Shown here one piece after another: positions 18,402-25,146 of a stretch of DNA of 41,002 nt. The translations under genes were made by a program, and so were the position numbers. The DNA comes from Acidimicrobiales bacterium (GTDB taxonomy: Bacteria; Actinomycetota; Acidimicrobiia; Acidimicrobiales; RAAP-2). The notes below the pieces were generated by a model, which did no database searches, was not told the origin of the DNA, and saw only the letters and a list, made by a program, of their open reading frames with translations. Each line of letters opens with the position of its first letter. Position 1 is the first letter of the stretch. The stretch is from the NCBI GenBank assembly GCA_017883045.1, contig JADGOJ010000012.1, forward strand, positions 1-41,002, in the 5' to 3' direction.

Positions 18402-18474
18402 CTGGCGGGGGAGGGCTCGAACCTCCAACCTACGGATTCAAAGTCCGTCGTTCTGCCAATTGAACTACCCGCCA
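18402..18474 (-). tRNA. tRNA-Gln (UUG)
   Basis: A 73-nt cloverleaf: acceptor TGGCGGG/CCCGCCA, D arm GTTC/GAAC, anticodon stem ACGGA/TCCGT around CTTTGAA (anticodon UUG), T arm GGAGG-TTCGAGC-CCTCC, and discriminator G as expected for glutamine. No CCA is encoded. It lies between the hydrolase and the promoter of the redox cassette. Confidence 0.95.
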
Positions 18475-18504
18475 ATGAAGGTACTCTGACAATCTTCGGA
18501 GATT

Positions 18505-18529
18505 CTTAACGAATGACTGGAGACGCTTA
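18505..18529 (+). promoter_or_regulatory. Operator-like element upstream of the two-component operon
   Basis: Two CTTA half-sites (18505-18508 and 18526-18529) are about two helix turns apart, with TGGAG between them. The surrounding bases (CGGA, TTCTTA, TGGAG, CTTA) line up with a second copy at 20664-20689. Direct repeats spaced in this way are typical of OmpR-family regulator sites. Autoregulation by the adjacent regulator is inference. Confidence 0.5.
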
Positions 18530-18581
18530 ACACCAACCAGCAACACTAGAGCCTGTTGACCCGTTCGAAGAAAGCCGCGCC

Positions 18582-19283
18582 GTGACCACCGCACCCACCC
18601 CCAACTCCTACATCGCGATCGTCGACGATGACGCCGCCATCCGCACGGCCCTGGGTCGGGCGCTGCGAATGGAGAACTACGACATCGAGCTCTTCGAAGA
18701 CGGGCTCAGCGCCCTCAAATCAATCCAGTTGCGCGCCCCCGACGCCATCGTGCTCGACCTCCAGCTGCCCGATATCGACGGACTCGAGATCTGTCGGCGC
18801 ATCCGGCGCTCGGGCGACACGACTCCAATCTTGATGCTCACCGCACGCGACGCCGTCAACGACCGCGTCGCCGGACTCGACGTGGGCGCCGACGACTACC
18901 TGGTGAAACCCTTCGACCTCGCTGAGCTGCTCGCGCGTCTACGCGCGCTGCTGCGCCGCCACAACGTGGGCGAGGGCGAGGGCGCGGTCCTTCGCTTCGA
19001 GGACCTGACGCTCAACCCCCAGACCCGCCAGGTTCACCGAGGCACCCGGGGCATCGAGTTGACCAAGATCGAGTTCGACCTGCTCGAGCTCTTCCTCCAG
19101 CACCCCCGCCAGGTGCTGACGCGCGACCAGATCCTCGACCTGGTCTGGGGCTACAACTTCGACTCGGGCACCAACTCGCTCGCCGTGTACATCGGTTACC
19201 TGCGTCGCAAGCTCGAGGAGGGGAACGAGCCGCGGCTCATCCAGACCGTGCGCGGAGTGGGTTACGCCCTTCGCACGTCGTGA
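18582..19283 (+). CDS. OmpR-family response regulator
   Basis: A DNA-binding two-component regulator. The receiver domain has the acidic cluster D15-D17 (AIVDDDAAI), phosphoacceptor Asp59 (IVLDLQLPD), the Thr of MLTARD and the Lys of DYLVKPFD. A winged-helix effector domain follows from about 140 (LTKIEFDLLELFLQHPRQVL, VYIGYLRRKLEEG, VRGVGYALR). The 233-residue length is standard and the closest look is to MprA/TcrA-type actinobacterial regulators. GTG 18582 is preceded by a GAAGAAAG stretch. The stop overlaps the kinase start (GTGA). It probably binds the CTTA-N-TGGAG-N-CTTA elements before itself and before the gene at 20727. Confidence 0.95.
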   Translation: MTTAPTPNSYIAIVDDDAAIRTALGRALRMENYDIELFEDGLSALKSIQLRAPDAIVLDLQLPDIDGLEICRRIRRSGDTTPILMLTARDAVNDRVAGLDVGADDYLVKPFDLAELLARLRALLRRHNVGEGEGAVLRFEDLTLNPQTRQVHRGTRGIELTKIEFDLLELFLQHPRQVLTRDQILDLVWGYNFDSGTNSLAVYIGYLRRKLEEGNEPRLIQTVRGVGYALRTS

Positions 19284-20629
19284 CCTTCCGCTCTCGGGTC
19301 ATCACCGCCACGGTGGCCGCCGCGTCCATCGCAGTGATCCTCGCCTGCTTCGCCTCGTTCCTCACGACGCGATCCGCGCTCTTGCACGCCGTCGACGAGT
19401 CGCTCATTCAGGCGTCGCACTCCCCCCAGAAGGGACGTGGGGGAACCGACGACACGGCGGTCTACGGCTCGTACTACGAGCTCGTCCTTCCCAACGGCCA
19501 GACGCTACCCACGTCGAAGGTTCCCATCGACCACGCGATCCTGGCCGTCGCCACTGGTCACGGGGAGCAACTGCTTCGAACCGTCCAGTTCGGCGGTCAG
19601 AGCTACCGCGAACTCATCATCGGGCTGCCCAAGAACTCGGTGGTGAGCTGTCCGACCGGTCTGTGCGTCATCAAGACGACCTCAGCGCAACTGTTCATCG
19701 TCGACGTCACGGGACAGGTCACGGAACTTCGCAACCTCGTGCGCACCTTGTTGTTCGTGGCGGCCGGCGGACTGCTGCTGGCCCTGAGCCTCGGGCTCTT
19801 CCTCGCGCGAGCGGCGCTGCATCCGCTCGAGGAGGTCACCAACGAGATCGAGACCGTCGCCGAGACCAACGACATGGGCTACCGACTGGACGAGGGCGAA
19901 GCCGACGAGCTCGGACGTCTGCGTCGCGTCTTCAACCGGCTGCTCAGCACCGTCGAGAGCAGTCAGAACCTCCAACGCCAGCTGGTCGTGGATGCCAGCC
20001 ACGAGCTGCGCACTCCCCTGACGTCGTTGCGCACCAACGCCCAGGTCCTCTCTCGAGCGCGCGAGCTCAACCCCGATGACCTGCGCCAGCTCACCAACGA
20101 CATGGTCACCCAGGTCGACGAGCTCGCCGCGCTCGTCACCGACCTCGGCGAGCTCGCCCGCGGCGAGCGCAGCGAGGGCGCCATCGAGTCCCTGCGACTC
20201 GACGAGTGCGTCGACGAGTGCGTGGACACCGCGCGCACCTACGCGCGCATCAAGGACATCACCATCGTGGCGAGCGTCGAGCCCTCGACCGTCCTCGGCC
20301 GGCGCGACCGGCTCGTGCGGGCCGTTTCGAACCTGCTCACCAACGCGGTGAAGTTCACGCCCTCGGGCGGACGCATCGTCGTGGCCTCGAGCGCGGGGAC
20401 GATCAGTGTGAGCGACAGCGGCCCGGGCATCAACGACCAGGACCTTCCCTTCGTCTTCGACCGCTTCTGGCGATCGCCATCGGCGCGCGCGCTGCCCGGC
20501 TCGGGCCTCGGCCTATCGATCGTCGCCCAGGTGGTCTCGGAACTGCACGGGACGGTGAAGGTCGACCGCGACCCCGAGCTCGGTGGCGCGCGCTTCACGA
20601 TCAGCCTGCCCATCGCTCCGGGCGAGTAA
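19280..20629 (+). CDS. Membrane sensor histidine kinase
   Basis: The sensor partner of the preceding regulator, 449 residues. The first membrane segment is about 8-28. An extracytoplasmic sensor domain of about 120 residues contains a Cys pair (C124 and C129, SCPTGLC). The second segment is about 155-178, followed by HAMP (ALHPLEEVTNEIETVAE). The H-box is VDASHELRTPL with phospho-His241. The ATPase domain follows with NLLTNAVKF (N box), VSDSGPGI (G1), FDRFWRSP and GSGLGLSIV (G2). The architecture is MprB-like. The Cys pair, facing outward next to a redox gene set, suggests redox sensing, but that is only inference. Confidence 0.95.
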   Translation: MTFRSRVITATVAAASIAVILACFASFLTTRSALLHAVDESLIQASHSPQKGRGGTDDTAVYGSYYELVLPNGQTLPTSKVPIDHAILAVATGHGEQLLRTVQFGGQSYRELIIGLPKNSVVSCPTGLCVIKTTSAQLFIVDVTGQVTELRNLVRTLLFVAAGGLLLALSLGLFLARAALHPLEEVTNEIETVAETNDMGYRLDEGEADELGRLRRVFNRLLSTVESSQNLQRQLVVDASHELRTPLTSLRTNAQVLSRARELNPDDLRQLTNDMVTQVDELAALVTDLGELARGERSEGAIESLRLDECVDECVDTARTYARIKDITIVASVEPSTVLGRRDRLVRAVSNLLTNAVKFTPSGGRIVVASSAGTISVSDSGPGINDQDLPFVFDRFWRSPSARALPGSGLGLSIVAQVVSELHGTVKVDRDPELGGARFTISLPIAPGE

Positions 20630-20663
20630 TCCGCAGGGTCTGACGTCGCCTTTTGCGGATCTT

Positions 20664-20689
20664 CTTATGAAGTCAGTGGAGTCCCCTTA
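20664..20689 (+). promoter_or_regulatory. Second operator-like element, before the small anchored protein gene
   Basis: CTTA at 20664-20667 and 20686-20689 with TGGAG between them, like the copy at 18505-18529. The bases from TTCTTA through TGGAG align without gaps; the second CTTA is one base further away. It probably places the apbE-ferredoxin genes under the same regulator. Confidence 0.5.
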
Positions 20690-20726
20690 GGCGCCGGTGG
20701 GAGAATCTTGGGGAAAGGAACTCCCA

Positions 20727-21041
20727 ATGACCCCGTCACGCCGCACACCCCAGCAACGCGATCGCCGGTTCGCCCGGATCAGACGCCTGACCCAGACGAT
20801 CTTCGTCTCCTCGGGCGTGATCTCGGCCGTCCTCGTGGGCTACGTGGCGAGTGCCGCCAAGCCCGCCGTCACGGTGCCGGTCACCGTGCCCGCCACGACC
20901 GTACCGGCCACGACCGTCCCGGCCCACACGCCGAGTGCCGCCACGACGCCGACCACCGCCTACGTGCCCCCCACCACCGCACCGGTGACCCAAACGACCG
21001 TCTGCTACAGCACGCCGTCGGGCACGGTGGTCTGCCACTAG
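20727..21041 (+). CDS. Small anchored Thr/Pro-rich protein with terminal C-x9-C-H
   Basis: I do not recognise this 104-residue protein. The N-terminus is strongly basic (RRDRRFARIRR type, residues 5-20), with one membrane segment at about 24-44. A tail of short VPATT-like repeats (46-90) would sit outside the membrane as an extended stalk. It ends in TVCYSTPSGTVVCH, with Cys93, Cys103 and a C-terminal His104. The start is ATG 20727 with AAGGA about 8 nt upstream. It sits where actinobacterial ApbE/ferric-reductase clusters often encode an FMN-binding protein, but no FMN-bind domain is visible. The cysteines could form a disulfide hairpin or bind a metal. Confidence 0.75.
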   Translation: MTPSRRTPQQRDRRFARIRRLTQTIFVSSGVISAVLVGYVASAAKPAVTVPVTVPATTVPATTVPAHTPSAATTPTTAYVPPTTAPVTQTTVCYSTPSGTVVCH

Positions 21042-21048
21042 GCGCGCG

Positions 21049-21951
21049 ATGAACTTCGAGATCTGGGGCCTCAGCGGCTCACTGTCGACCGAGCACCCAG
21101 AGCAGATCCACTTCGCCGAGGAACGACTGTGGCATTGGCTCAACGCCTTTGACGCCGCGTGCAACCGCTTCCGCAGCGATTCGGAGATCTCTCGTCTGAA
21201 CCGGCACCATGGCGAGACCGTGGCCATCAGCAAGACCCTCGAGCTGGCCATCGACGCCGCTCTGCGAGCTGGCGAGGCGACCGACGGGCTCTGTGACCCG
21301 ACGGTCCTGCCCGCGCTGCTCGCCCTGGGCTACGACCGCGACTACGACGAGCTCGCCCGGCGCACCGACCTCGTCGCCACGGCCCCGGTGCTGCCGCTGG
21401 GGCTCTCGGCCATCGACCTCGATCGCGGGCACCACACGGTGACCCTGGCCCCGGGCTGTCAACTCGACCTCGGTGCGAGCGCCAAGGCCCTCGTCGTCGA
21501 TCTCGTCGCCGACGACGTCGCGCCGCTCGGCGGCGTGGTCGTCGAACTCGGCGGCGACGTCGCCGTGCGCGGCCACGGTCCGAACGGCCCCTGGGTCATC
21601 GGCGTGGCCGAGACCCTCGACATCACCGGCCACGAACCTCGGATCAGCCTGCGCCACGGCGGCATCGCCACGTCCTCGACCGCGACGCGCACGTGGCGCG
21701 TCGGCGAGCAGGTCGTCAATCACATCGTCGACCCGCGCACCGGATCTTTCGCGCGAAGCCTGTATTCCACGGCGTCGGTCAGCGCGAGCGACTGCGTGCT
21801 CGCCAACGGCTTCGCCACCGCCGCGCTGCTCTGGGGCGAAGACGCCGGGTACCACATCGCCCAGGCCGGCTGGTCGGCGCGGCTCGTGCTCTCGGACGGT
21901 ACGGTGGAGTTCGTAGGTGGATGGCCCCAAGAAGAAGAGATCGCCCCATGA
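21049..21951 (+). CDS. apbE: ApbE, FAD:protein FMN transferase
   Basis: Attaches FMN covalently to a Thr/Ser of target proteins, using FAD. The 300 residues show the family landmarks: CNRFRSDSEISRLN at about 43-56, the DPTVLPALLALGYD segment (the usual DPTVGPLV site), LGASAKALVVDLVADD (the usual LGGIAKGYAVD), VVELGGDVAVRG, and NHIVDPRTG near the C-terminus. No signal peptide or lipobox is visible, unlike secreted proteobacterial ApbE, so it may act in the cytosol or on a target before export. ATG 21049 follows the small protein by 7 nt, and the stop overlaps the next gene (ATGA). Confidence 0.9.
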   Translation: MNFEIWGLSGSLSTEHPEQIHFAEERLWHWLNAFDAACNRFRSDSEISRLNRHHGETVAISKTLELAIDAALRAGEATDGLCDPTVLPALLALGYDRDYDELARRTDLVATAPVLPLGLSAIDLDRGHHTVTLAPGCQLDLGASAKALVVDLVADDVAPLGGVVVELGGDVAVRGHGPNGPWVIGVAETLDITGHEPRISLRHGGIATSSTATRTWRVGEQVVNHIVDPRTGSFARSLYSTASVSASDCVLANGFATAALLWGEDAGYHIAQAGWSARLVLSDGTVEFVGGWPQEEEIAP

Positions 21952-22682
21952 TCGCCCTGACTTCGCCGTATCTCTGGTACACGACGCGCGCCACCGGCTT
22001 CGTCGCACTGATCCTCTTCACCATCGCCGTCACCCTCGGCACGTTCGTCGCCAATCGGATCGGCGGCACCATCGTCGGACGCTTCGAGCTCAACGAGCTG
22101 CACCGATCGGTCTCGATCATCGCCGTCGTCTTCCTCGTCATCCACATCACCAGCACCGTCGTCGACAGCTACGTGCCAACGGGCTGGGTGTCGACGCTCG
22201 TGCCGATGACCTCGGCCTACAAGCGCGTGCCCGTCGCGCTCGGCGCGGTGGCCTTCGACCTGATCCTGGCGGTGTGGATCTCGAGCCTCTTGAAGGTACG
22301 CATCGCGAACCGGACGTGGCGGTTCATCCACTGGTTCAGCTGGCTCGCCTTCGCGAGCGCGCTGGTGCACACGTTGCTCGCCGGCACCGACAGCCGCAAG
22401 GGCTTCGGGCTGATCGTCGCGGTCATCTGCGCGAGCTTCGTCCTCGCCGCGGCGGTCTGGCGCTACCTCGGCCGCCCGACCCGCGCGGCCGGACGCACGG
22501 CGCTCTCACCCCTCGCCGCGGCGAAGGACCAGTCCGTGCCGGCTCGCCCGCTGCTCGACTCCCCACCGGTGGCGCTGCGTCCGACGGCCCCGCGGCCCCA
22601 GCCGACCGTGCCCCCGCGTCCTTCGGACGGCGGGTTCCAGCGCGGCCCGAGGGCTCCCTCCAAGAAGCGCAAGTCCCGATGA
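21948..22682 (+). CDS. Ferric-reductase-like b-heme membrane protein
   Basis: A 244-residue membrane protein with five predicted helices (about 13-35, 52-74, 94-115, 125-146, 153-174). His52 and His66 lie in helix 2, and His128 and His141 in helix 4. These paired histidines, 12-13 residues apart, are the pattern that holds two b hemes across the membrane in ferric-reductase/NOX-type cores. No FAD or NAD domain is attached, so electrons must come from partner proteins. A basic Pro-rich tail of about 65 residues follows, probably cytoplasmic. The start and stop overlap apbE and the NuoF-like gene, so all three are coupled. Confidence 0.88.
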   Translation: MIALTSPYLWYTTRATGFVALILFTIAVTLGTFVANRIGGTIVGRFELNELHRSVSIIAVVFLVIHITSTVVDSYVPTGWVSTLVPMTSAYKRVPVALGAVAFDLILAVWISSLLKVRIANRTWRFIHWFSWLAFASALVHTLLAGTDSRKGFGLIVAVICASFVLAAAVWRYLGRPTRAAGRTALSPLAAAKDQSVPARPLLDSPPVALRPTAPRPQPTVPPRPSDGGFQRGPRAPSKKRKSR

Positions 22683-23956
22683 TCCCTTCTCACACCCTGC
22701 CCCGGGTCCTGCACGGCGCCGTGGGCCGTCCGCTCACGCTCGAACAGCACGAGGAGGCGTTCGCCATGGCCGAGCGCCCCGGGACGCTCCTCGAACAGCT
22801 CGAGGCCTCGGGACTCACGGGTCGCGGTGGGGCGGCGTTCCCGACCTTCCGCAAGGTCCAGTTGATCCGCAGCCAGCGCCACCACACCAAGTTCGTGGTC
22901 GTCAACGCCATGGAGGGCGAGCCGGCCGCGCACAAGGACCAGACGCTGCTGTCGGCGAACCCGCACCTGGTCCTCGACGGCGCGGAGTTCCTCGCCTCGA
23001 TGATCGGCGCGAAGAACATCGCGATCTGCGTCGCTCGTGACAATCCCACGGTCGTGAACCACGTCGGGCGAGCGATCCACGAACGGACTCGGCGCAGCCT
23101 TCGCGGTCCCAAGCTCGAACTGCACACCCCGCCGTGGCGCTACGTCGCCGGCGAGGAGTCCGCCCTGATCCACTGGCTCGACGACAACAAGTCGCTGCCG
23201 CAGTACCGACCGCAGAAGCCGCACATCCTGCGCATCGGCCACAGTCCGGCGCTCGTGGACAACGCCGAGACCTGCGCGCACGTCGGGCTGATCGGACGCT
23301 ACGGAGCCGACTGGTTCCGCGGACTCGGCACCCACGACAGTCCCGGCAGCACGCTGGTGTCCCTGTCGGGCGCCGTGGATCGACCGACGGTCCTCGAGGT
23401 GCCCCTCGGCACGTCGCTGCGCTCGATCCTCGAGGCCGGCGGCGCCGACCCCGACCCCCAGGCCCTGCTGACCGGAGGCTACGGCGGCGCGTGGCTGAGC
23501 GGCGTCCACCTCGACGCGCCGTTCACCAACCAGGCACTCGGGCCCCTCGGCGGCACGGTCGGTGCGGGCATCCTCGTCGTGCTGCCCAAGAGCGGCTGCG
23601 GTCTGGTCGAAACCCAGCGCATCGCCAAGTGGATGGCCAACGAGAGCGCCCGCCAGTGCGGACCGTGCGCCTTCGGGCTGCCGGCGCTGGCCGACGACCT
23701 CGCCCAGCTGACCCACGGCTCGCACGACCCCCAAGCCGTCTTCGTGCGCCTCGTCGAGCGTTGCGGGGTCATCGAGGGCCGCGGCGCCTGCCGTCACCCC
23801 GACGGCGTGACCCGCCTCGTGAAGTCGGCGCTCAACGTGTTCGCCGAGGACATCGAGCGCCACATGCGCGGCGCGCCGTGCACCGGCTCGCGCTCGAGCC
23901 AGCACTACGTGCAGGTGCCCAACCTCGAACGCGAGGAAGAGCTCGTATGGGAATGA
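22679..23956 (+). CDS. NuoF-like NADH-binding flavo-iron-sulfur protein
   Basis: A 425-residue relative of the NuoF subunit of complex I, expected to pass electrons from NAD(P)H through FMN and an Fe-S centre. Seen are the flavin/nucleotide loop GRGGAAFPTFRKVQL (49-63), NAMEGEPAAHKDQTLL (76-91), YVAGEESALIHWL (155-167), DNAETCAHVGLIGRYG (194-209), an SLBB-type segment near 215-300 and the cluster region SARQCGPCAFGLPAL (323-337). The first Cys of the N3-type CxxCxxC motif is Ala324; C327, C330 and C371 remain, with C362 nearby. It is not in a complex I operon, so it likely works with the adjacent ferredoxin and b-heme protein. Confidence 0.88.
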   Translation: MIPSHTLPRVLHGAVGRPLTLEQHEEAFAMAERPGTLLEQLEASGLTGRGGAAFPTFRKVQLIRSQRHHTKFVVVNAMEGEPAAHKDQTLLSANPHLVLDGAEFLASMIGAKNIAICVARDNPTVVNHVGRAIHERTRRSLRGPKLELHTPPWRYVAGEESALIHWLDDNKSLPQYRPQKPHILRIGHSPALVDNAETCAHVGLIGRYGADWFRGLGTHDSPGSTLVSLSGAVDRPTVLEVPLGTSLRSILEAGGADPDPQALLTGGYGGAWLSGVHLDAPFTNQALGPLGGTVGAGILVVLPKSGCGLVETQRIAKWMANESARQCGPCAFGLPALADDLAQLTHGSHDPQAVFVRLVERCGVIEGRGACRHPDGVTRLVKSALNVFAEDIERHMRGAPCTGSRSSQHYVQVPNLEREEELVWE

Positions 23957-24189
23957 GGCGCAAGGTCGGCGGGTTCGTGCTGCGGGTCAACCCCATCCTC
24001 TGTGACGGCTTCGGGCACTGCCACGAGCTCGCGCCCGAGCTGGTGAAGGTCGACGAGTGGGGCTACCCCATCATCGTGAACACCCCCACCCCCCTCGCCG
24101 ACCTCGGGGCCCTCGAGTCAGCGCGCTACGCCGTGCGCGGGTGTCCGCGCCAGGCGCTGAACATCGAACGGATCGCCGAACAGCCCTAG
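23947..24189 (+). CDS. Ferredoxin of three-cysteine ([3Fe-4S]) type
   Basis: An 80-residue soluble electron carrier. Cysteines are C19-x5-C25 (CDGFGHCHELAPE) and C66-P (VRGCPRQAL), the pattern of actinobacterial single-cluster ferredoxins that hold a [3Fe-4S] centre, with one cysteine position replaced. The start is ATG 23947, overlapping the NuoF-like gene by 10 nt; ATG 23953 is an alternative. Position and coupling suggest it carries electrons between the NuoF-like protein and the b-heme membrane protein. Ferredoxins of this type also serve cytochrome P450s, but none is nearby. Confidence 0.88.
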   Translation: MGMRRKVGGFVLRVNPILCDGFGHCHELAPELVKVDEWGYPIIVNTPTPLADLGALESARYAVRGCPRQALNIERIAEQP

Positions 24190-24220
24190 TGCCTCGAGGC
24201 GCCGCGGCCCCTTGGGGATT

Positions 24221-24238
24221 CCGCCGAGATTCCGGCGG
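24221..24238. terminator. Possible hairpin after the redox cassette
   Basis: CCGCCG (24221-24226) pairs with CGGCGG (24233-24238) around AGATTC. A CCCCTTGGGG stem lies just before it. It stands between the ferredoxin stop and the bS22 promoter, where a terminator is expected. There is no T-tract. Confidence 0.35.
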
Positions 24239-24264
24239 CGCAGAGGCGCCGGGGAGAAACCTAG

Positions 24265-24270
24265 TAAGGT
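24265..24270 (+). promoter_or_regulatory. -10 box TAAGGT of the bS22 gene
   Basis: TAAGGT lies 10 nt before ATG 24281, leaving a leader of at most a few bases. No ribosome binding site is seen. Confidence 0.45.
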
Positions 24271-24280
24271 TCTACGAGCC

Positions 24281-24382
24281 ATGGGATCACTAATCAAGAA
24301 GCGCCGCAAGCGCATGCGCAAGAAGAAGCACAAGAAGATGCTGAAGCGAACCCGCTTCCAGCGTCGCGCCGCCGGTAAATAG
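24281..24382 (+). CDS. Mini ribosomal protein bS22 (AURKAIP1/COX24 domain)
   Basis: A 33-residue, extremely basic peptide: MGSLIKKRRKRMRKKKHKKM, then LKRTRFQRRAAGK. It matches the actinobacterial family first seen in mycobacterial ribosomes as bS22 on the small subunit, with the conserved MGS-IKKRRKRM start, the KKKH-K core and the RTR-QRR end. It is too short for most gene finders. It has its own TAAGGT promoter box and converges with ispE, whose stop is 11 nt downstream. Confidence 0.92.
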   Translation: MGSLIKKRRKRMRKKKHKKMLKRTRFQRRAAGK

Positions 24383-24393
24383 CTCGCCGACGC

Positions 24394-25146
24394 CTAGTCG
24401 GGCGTCGTGGTGGTCTGGGAGAACTGGAGAGGGCCCGCGGGACCGCTCACGCTCCACGGACCTTCGCCCGGGTCGAGGTGGCCCGCAACGAACATCGTCG
24501 AACCCGACCCCGCCAGCTGGACCCTCGGGTCGTACTCGGCGCGCAGCCAGTCGAGGGTCATGCGCAGGCGCGGCTCGACGATCGCGGCCGGCTCCTCGAG
24601 GTGGTTCGCCCCCGAGGGCACCCAGCCATCCGCTCGAAGCTCGTCGAAGGCGCGGTAGCACTCGGCGGTACTGACCCCGAAGTCGGGCACGATCAGCGTG
24701 AGGTCGCGCGCCTCGAATTCCAGCGCAGTCAGCCGCTCGCCCACCCCTTCGACCAGGGCCCGGCCGCCCAGCTGGCAGAACGGCACGTCACCTCCGAGCG
24801 ACACCGCGACCGCGGGGTCCACTCCCCCGGCCCAGCGCAGTATCGCCGCTGCGTCGGCGCTGCCGCCCCCGAGTCCGCCGCCCACGGGGATCGACTTCTC
24901 GATCGTCACGCCGGCGCGGCGGTGCACGAGGCGCAGCGCGCGCGCGACCAGGTTGGTCTCGTCGACGAGCACCGGGGCCTCGAACGGGCTGAAGATCTGC
25001 AGGTAGTCCTCGGACTCGTCGAGGACCAGCGTGTCGCTCAAGGAGATCGTGGTCATCTCGCTGCGCAGTTCGTGATAGCCGTCCTCGCGCTGGCCGGTGA
25101 TCTCGAGGAACCACGTGAGCTTGGCGTGGGCCCTCAAGGTGGTCAC
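24394..25146 (-). CDS. ispE: 4-(cytidine 5'-diphospho)-2-C-methyl-D-erythritol kinase IspE
   Basis: A GHMP kinase of the MEP isoprenoid pathway that phosphorylates CDP-methylerythritol. The start is GTG 25146, giving TTLRAHAKLTWFLEITGQRE with the Ala-Lys-Leu start motif, then DGYHELRSEM. The ATP-binding loop PVGGGLGGGSADAAAIL lies near 90-106, and LAGSGSTMFV (GHMP motif 3) near the end. The 250 residues make it shorter than the usual 280-310, mostly at the C-terminus, but all three motifs are present. The start overlaps the rsmA stop (GTGA). The rsmA-ispE pair is standard in actinobacteria. Confidence 0.93.
   Translation of the reverse strand: MTTLRAHAKLTWFLEITGQREDGYHELRSEMTTISLSDTLVLDESEDYLQIFSPFEAPVLVDETNLVARALRLVHRRAGVTIEKSIPVGGGLGGGSADAAAILRWAGGVDPAVAVSLGGDVPFCQLGGRALVEGVGERLTALEFEARDLTLIVPDFGVSTAECYRAFDELRADGWVPSGANHLEEPAAIVEPRLRMTLDWLRAEYDPRVQLAGSGSTMFVAGHLDPGEGPWSVSGPAGPLQFSQTTTTPD

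Noticed and set aside
20630..20663. Terminator after the sensor kinase
   Set aside because: CCGCA and TGCGG can pair around 18 nt, but the stem is only 5 bp with a loose loop, too weak to call.
20870..21000. Short DNA repeats as a CRISPR or mobile element
   Set aside because: The repetition is codon-level, from the VPATT-type peptide stalk. Units are short, imperfect and unspaced.
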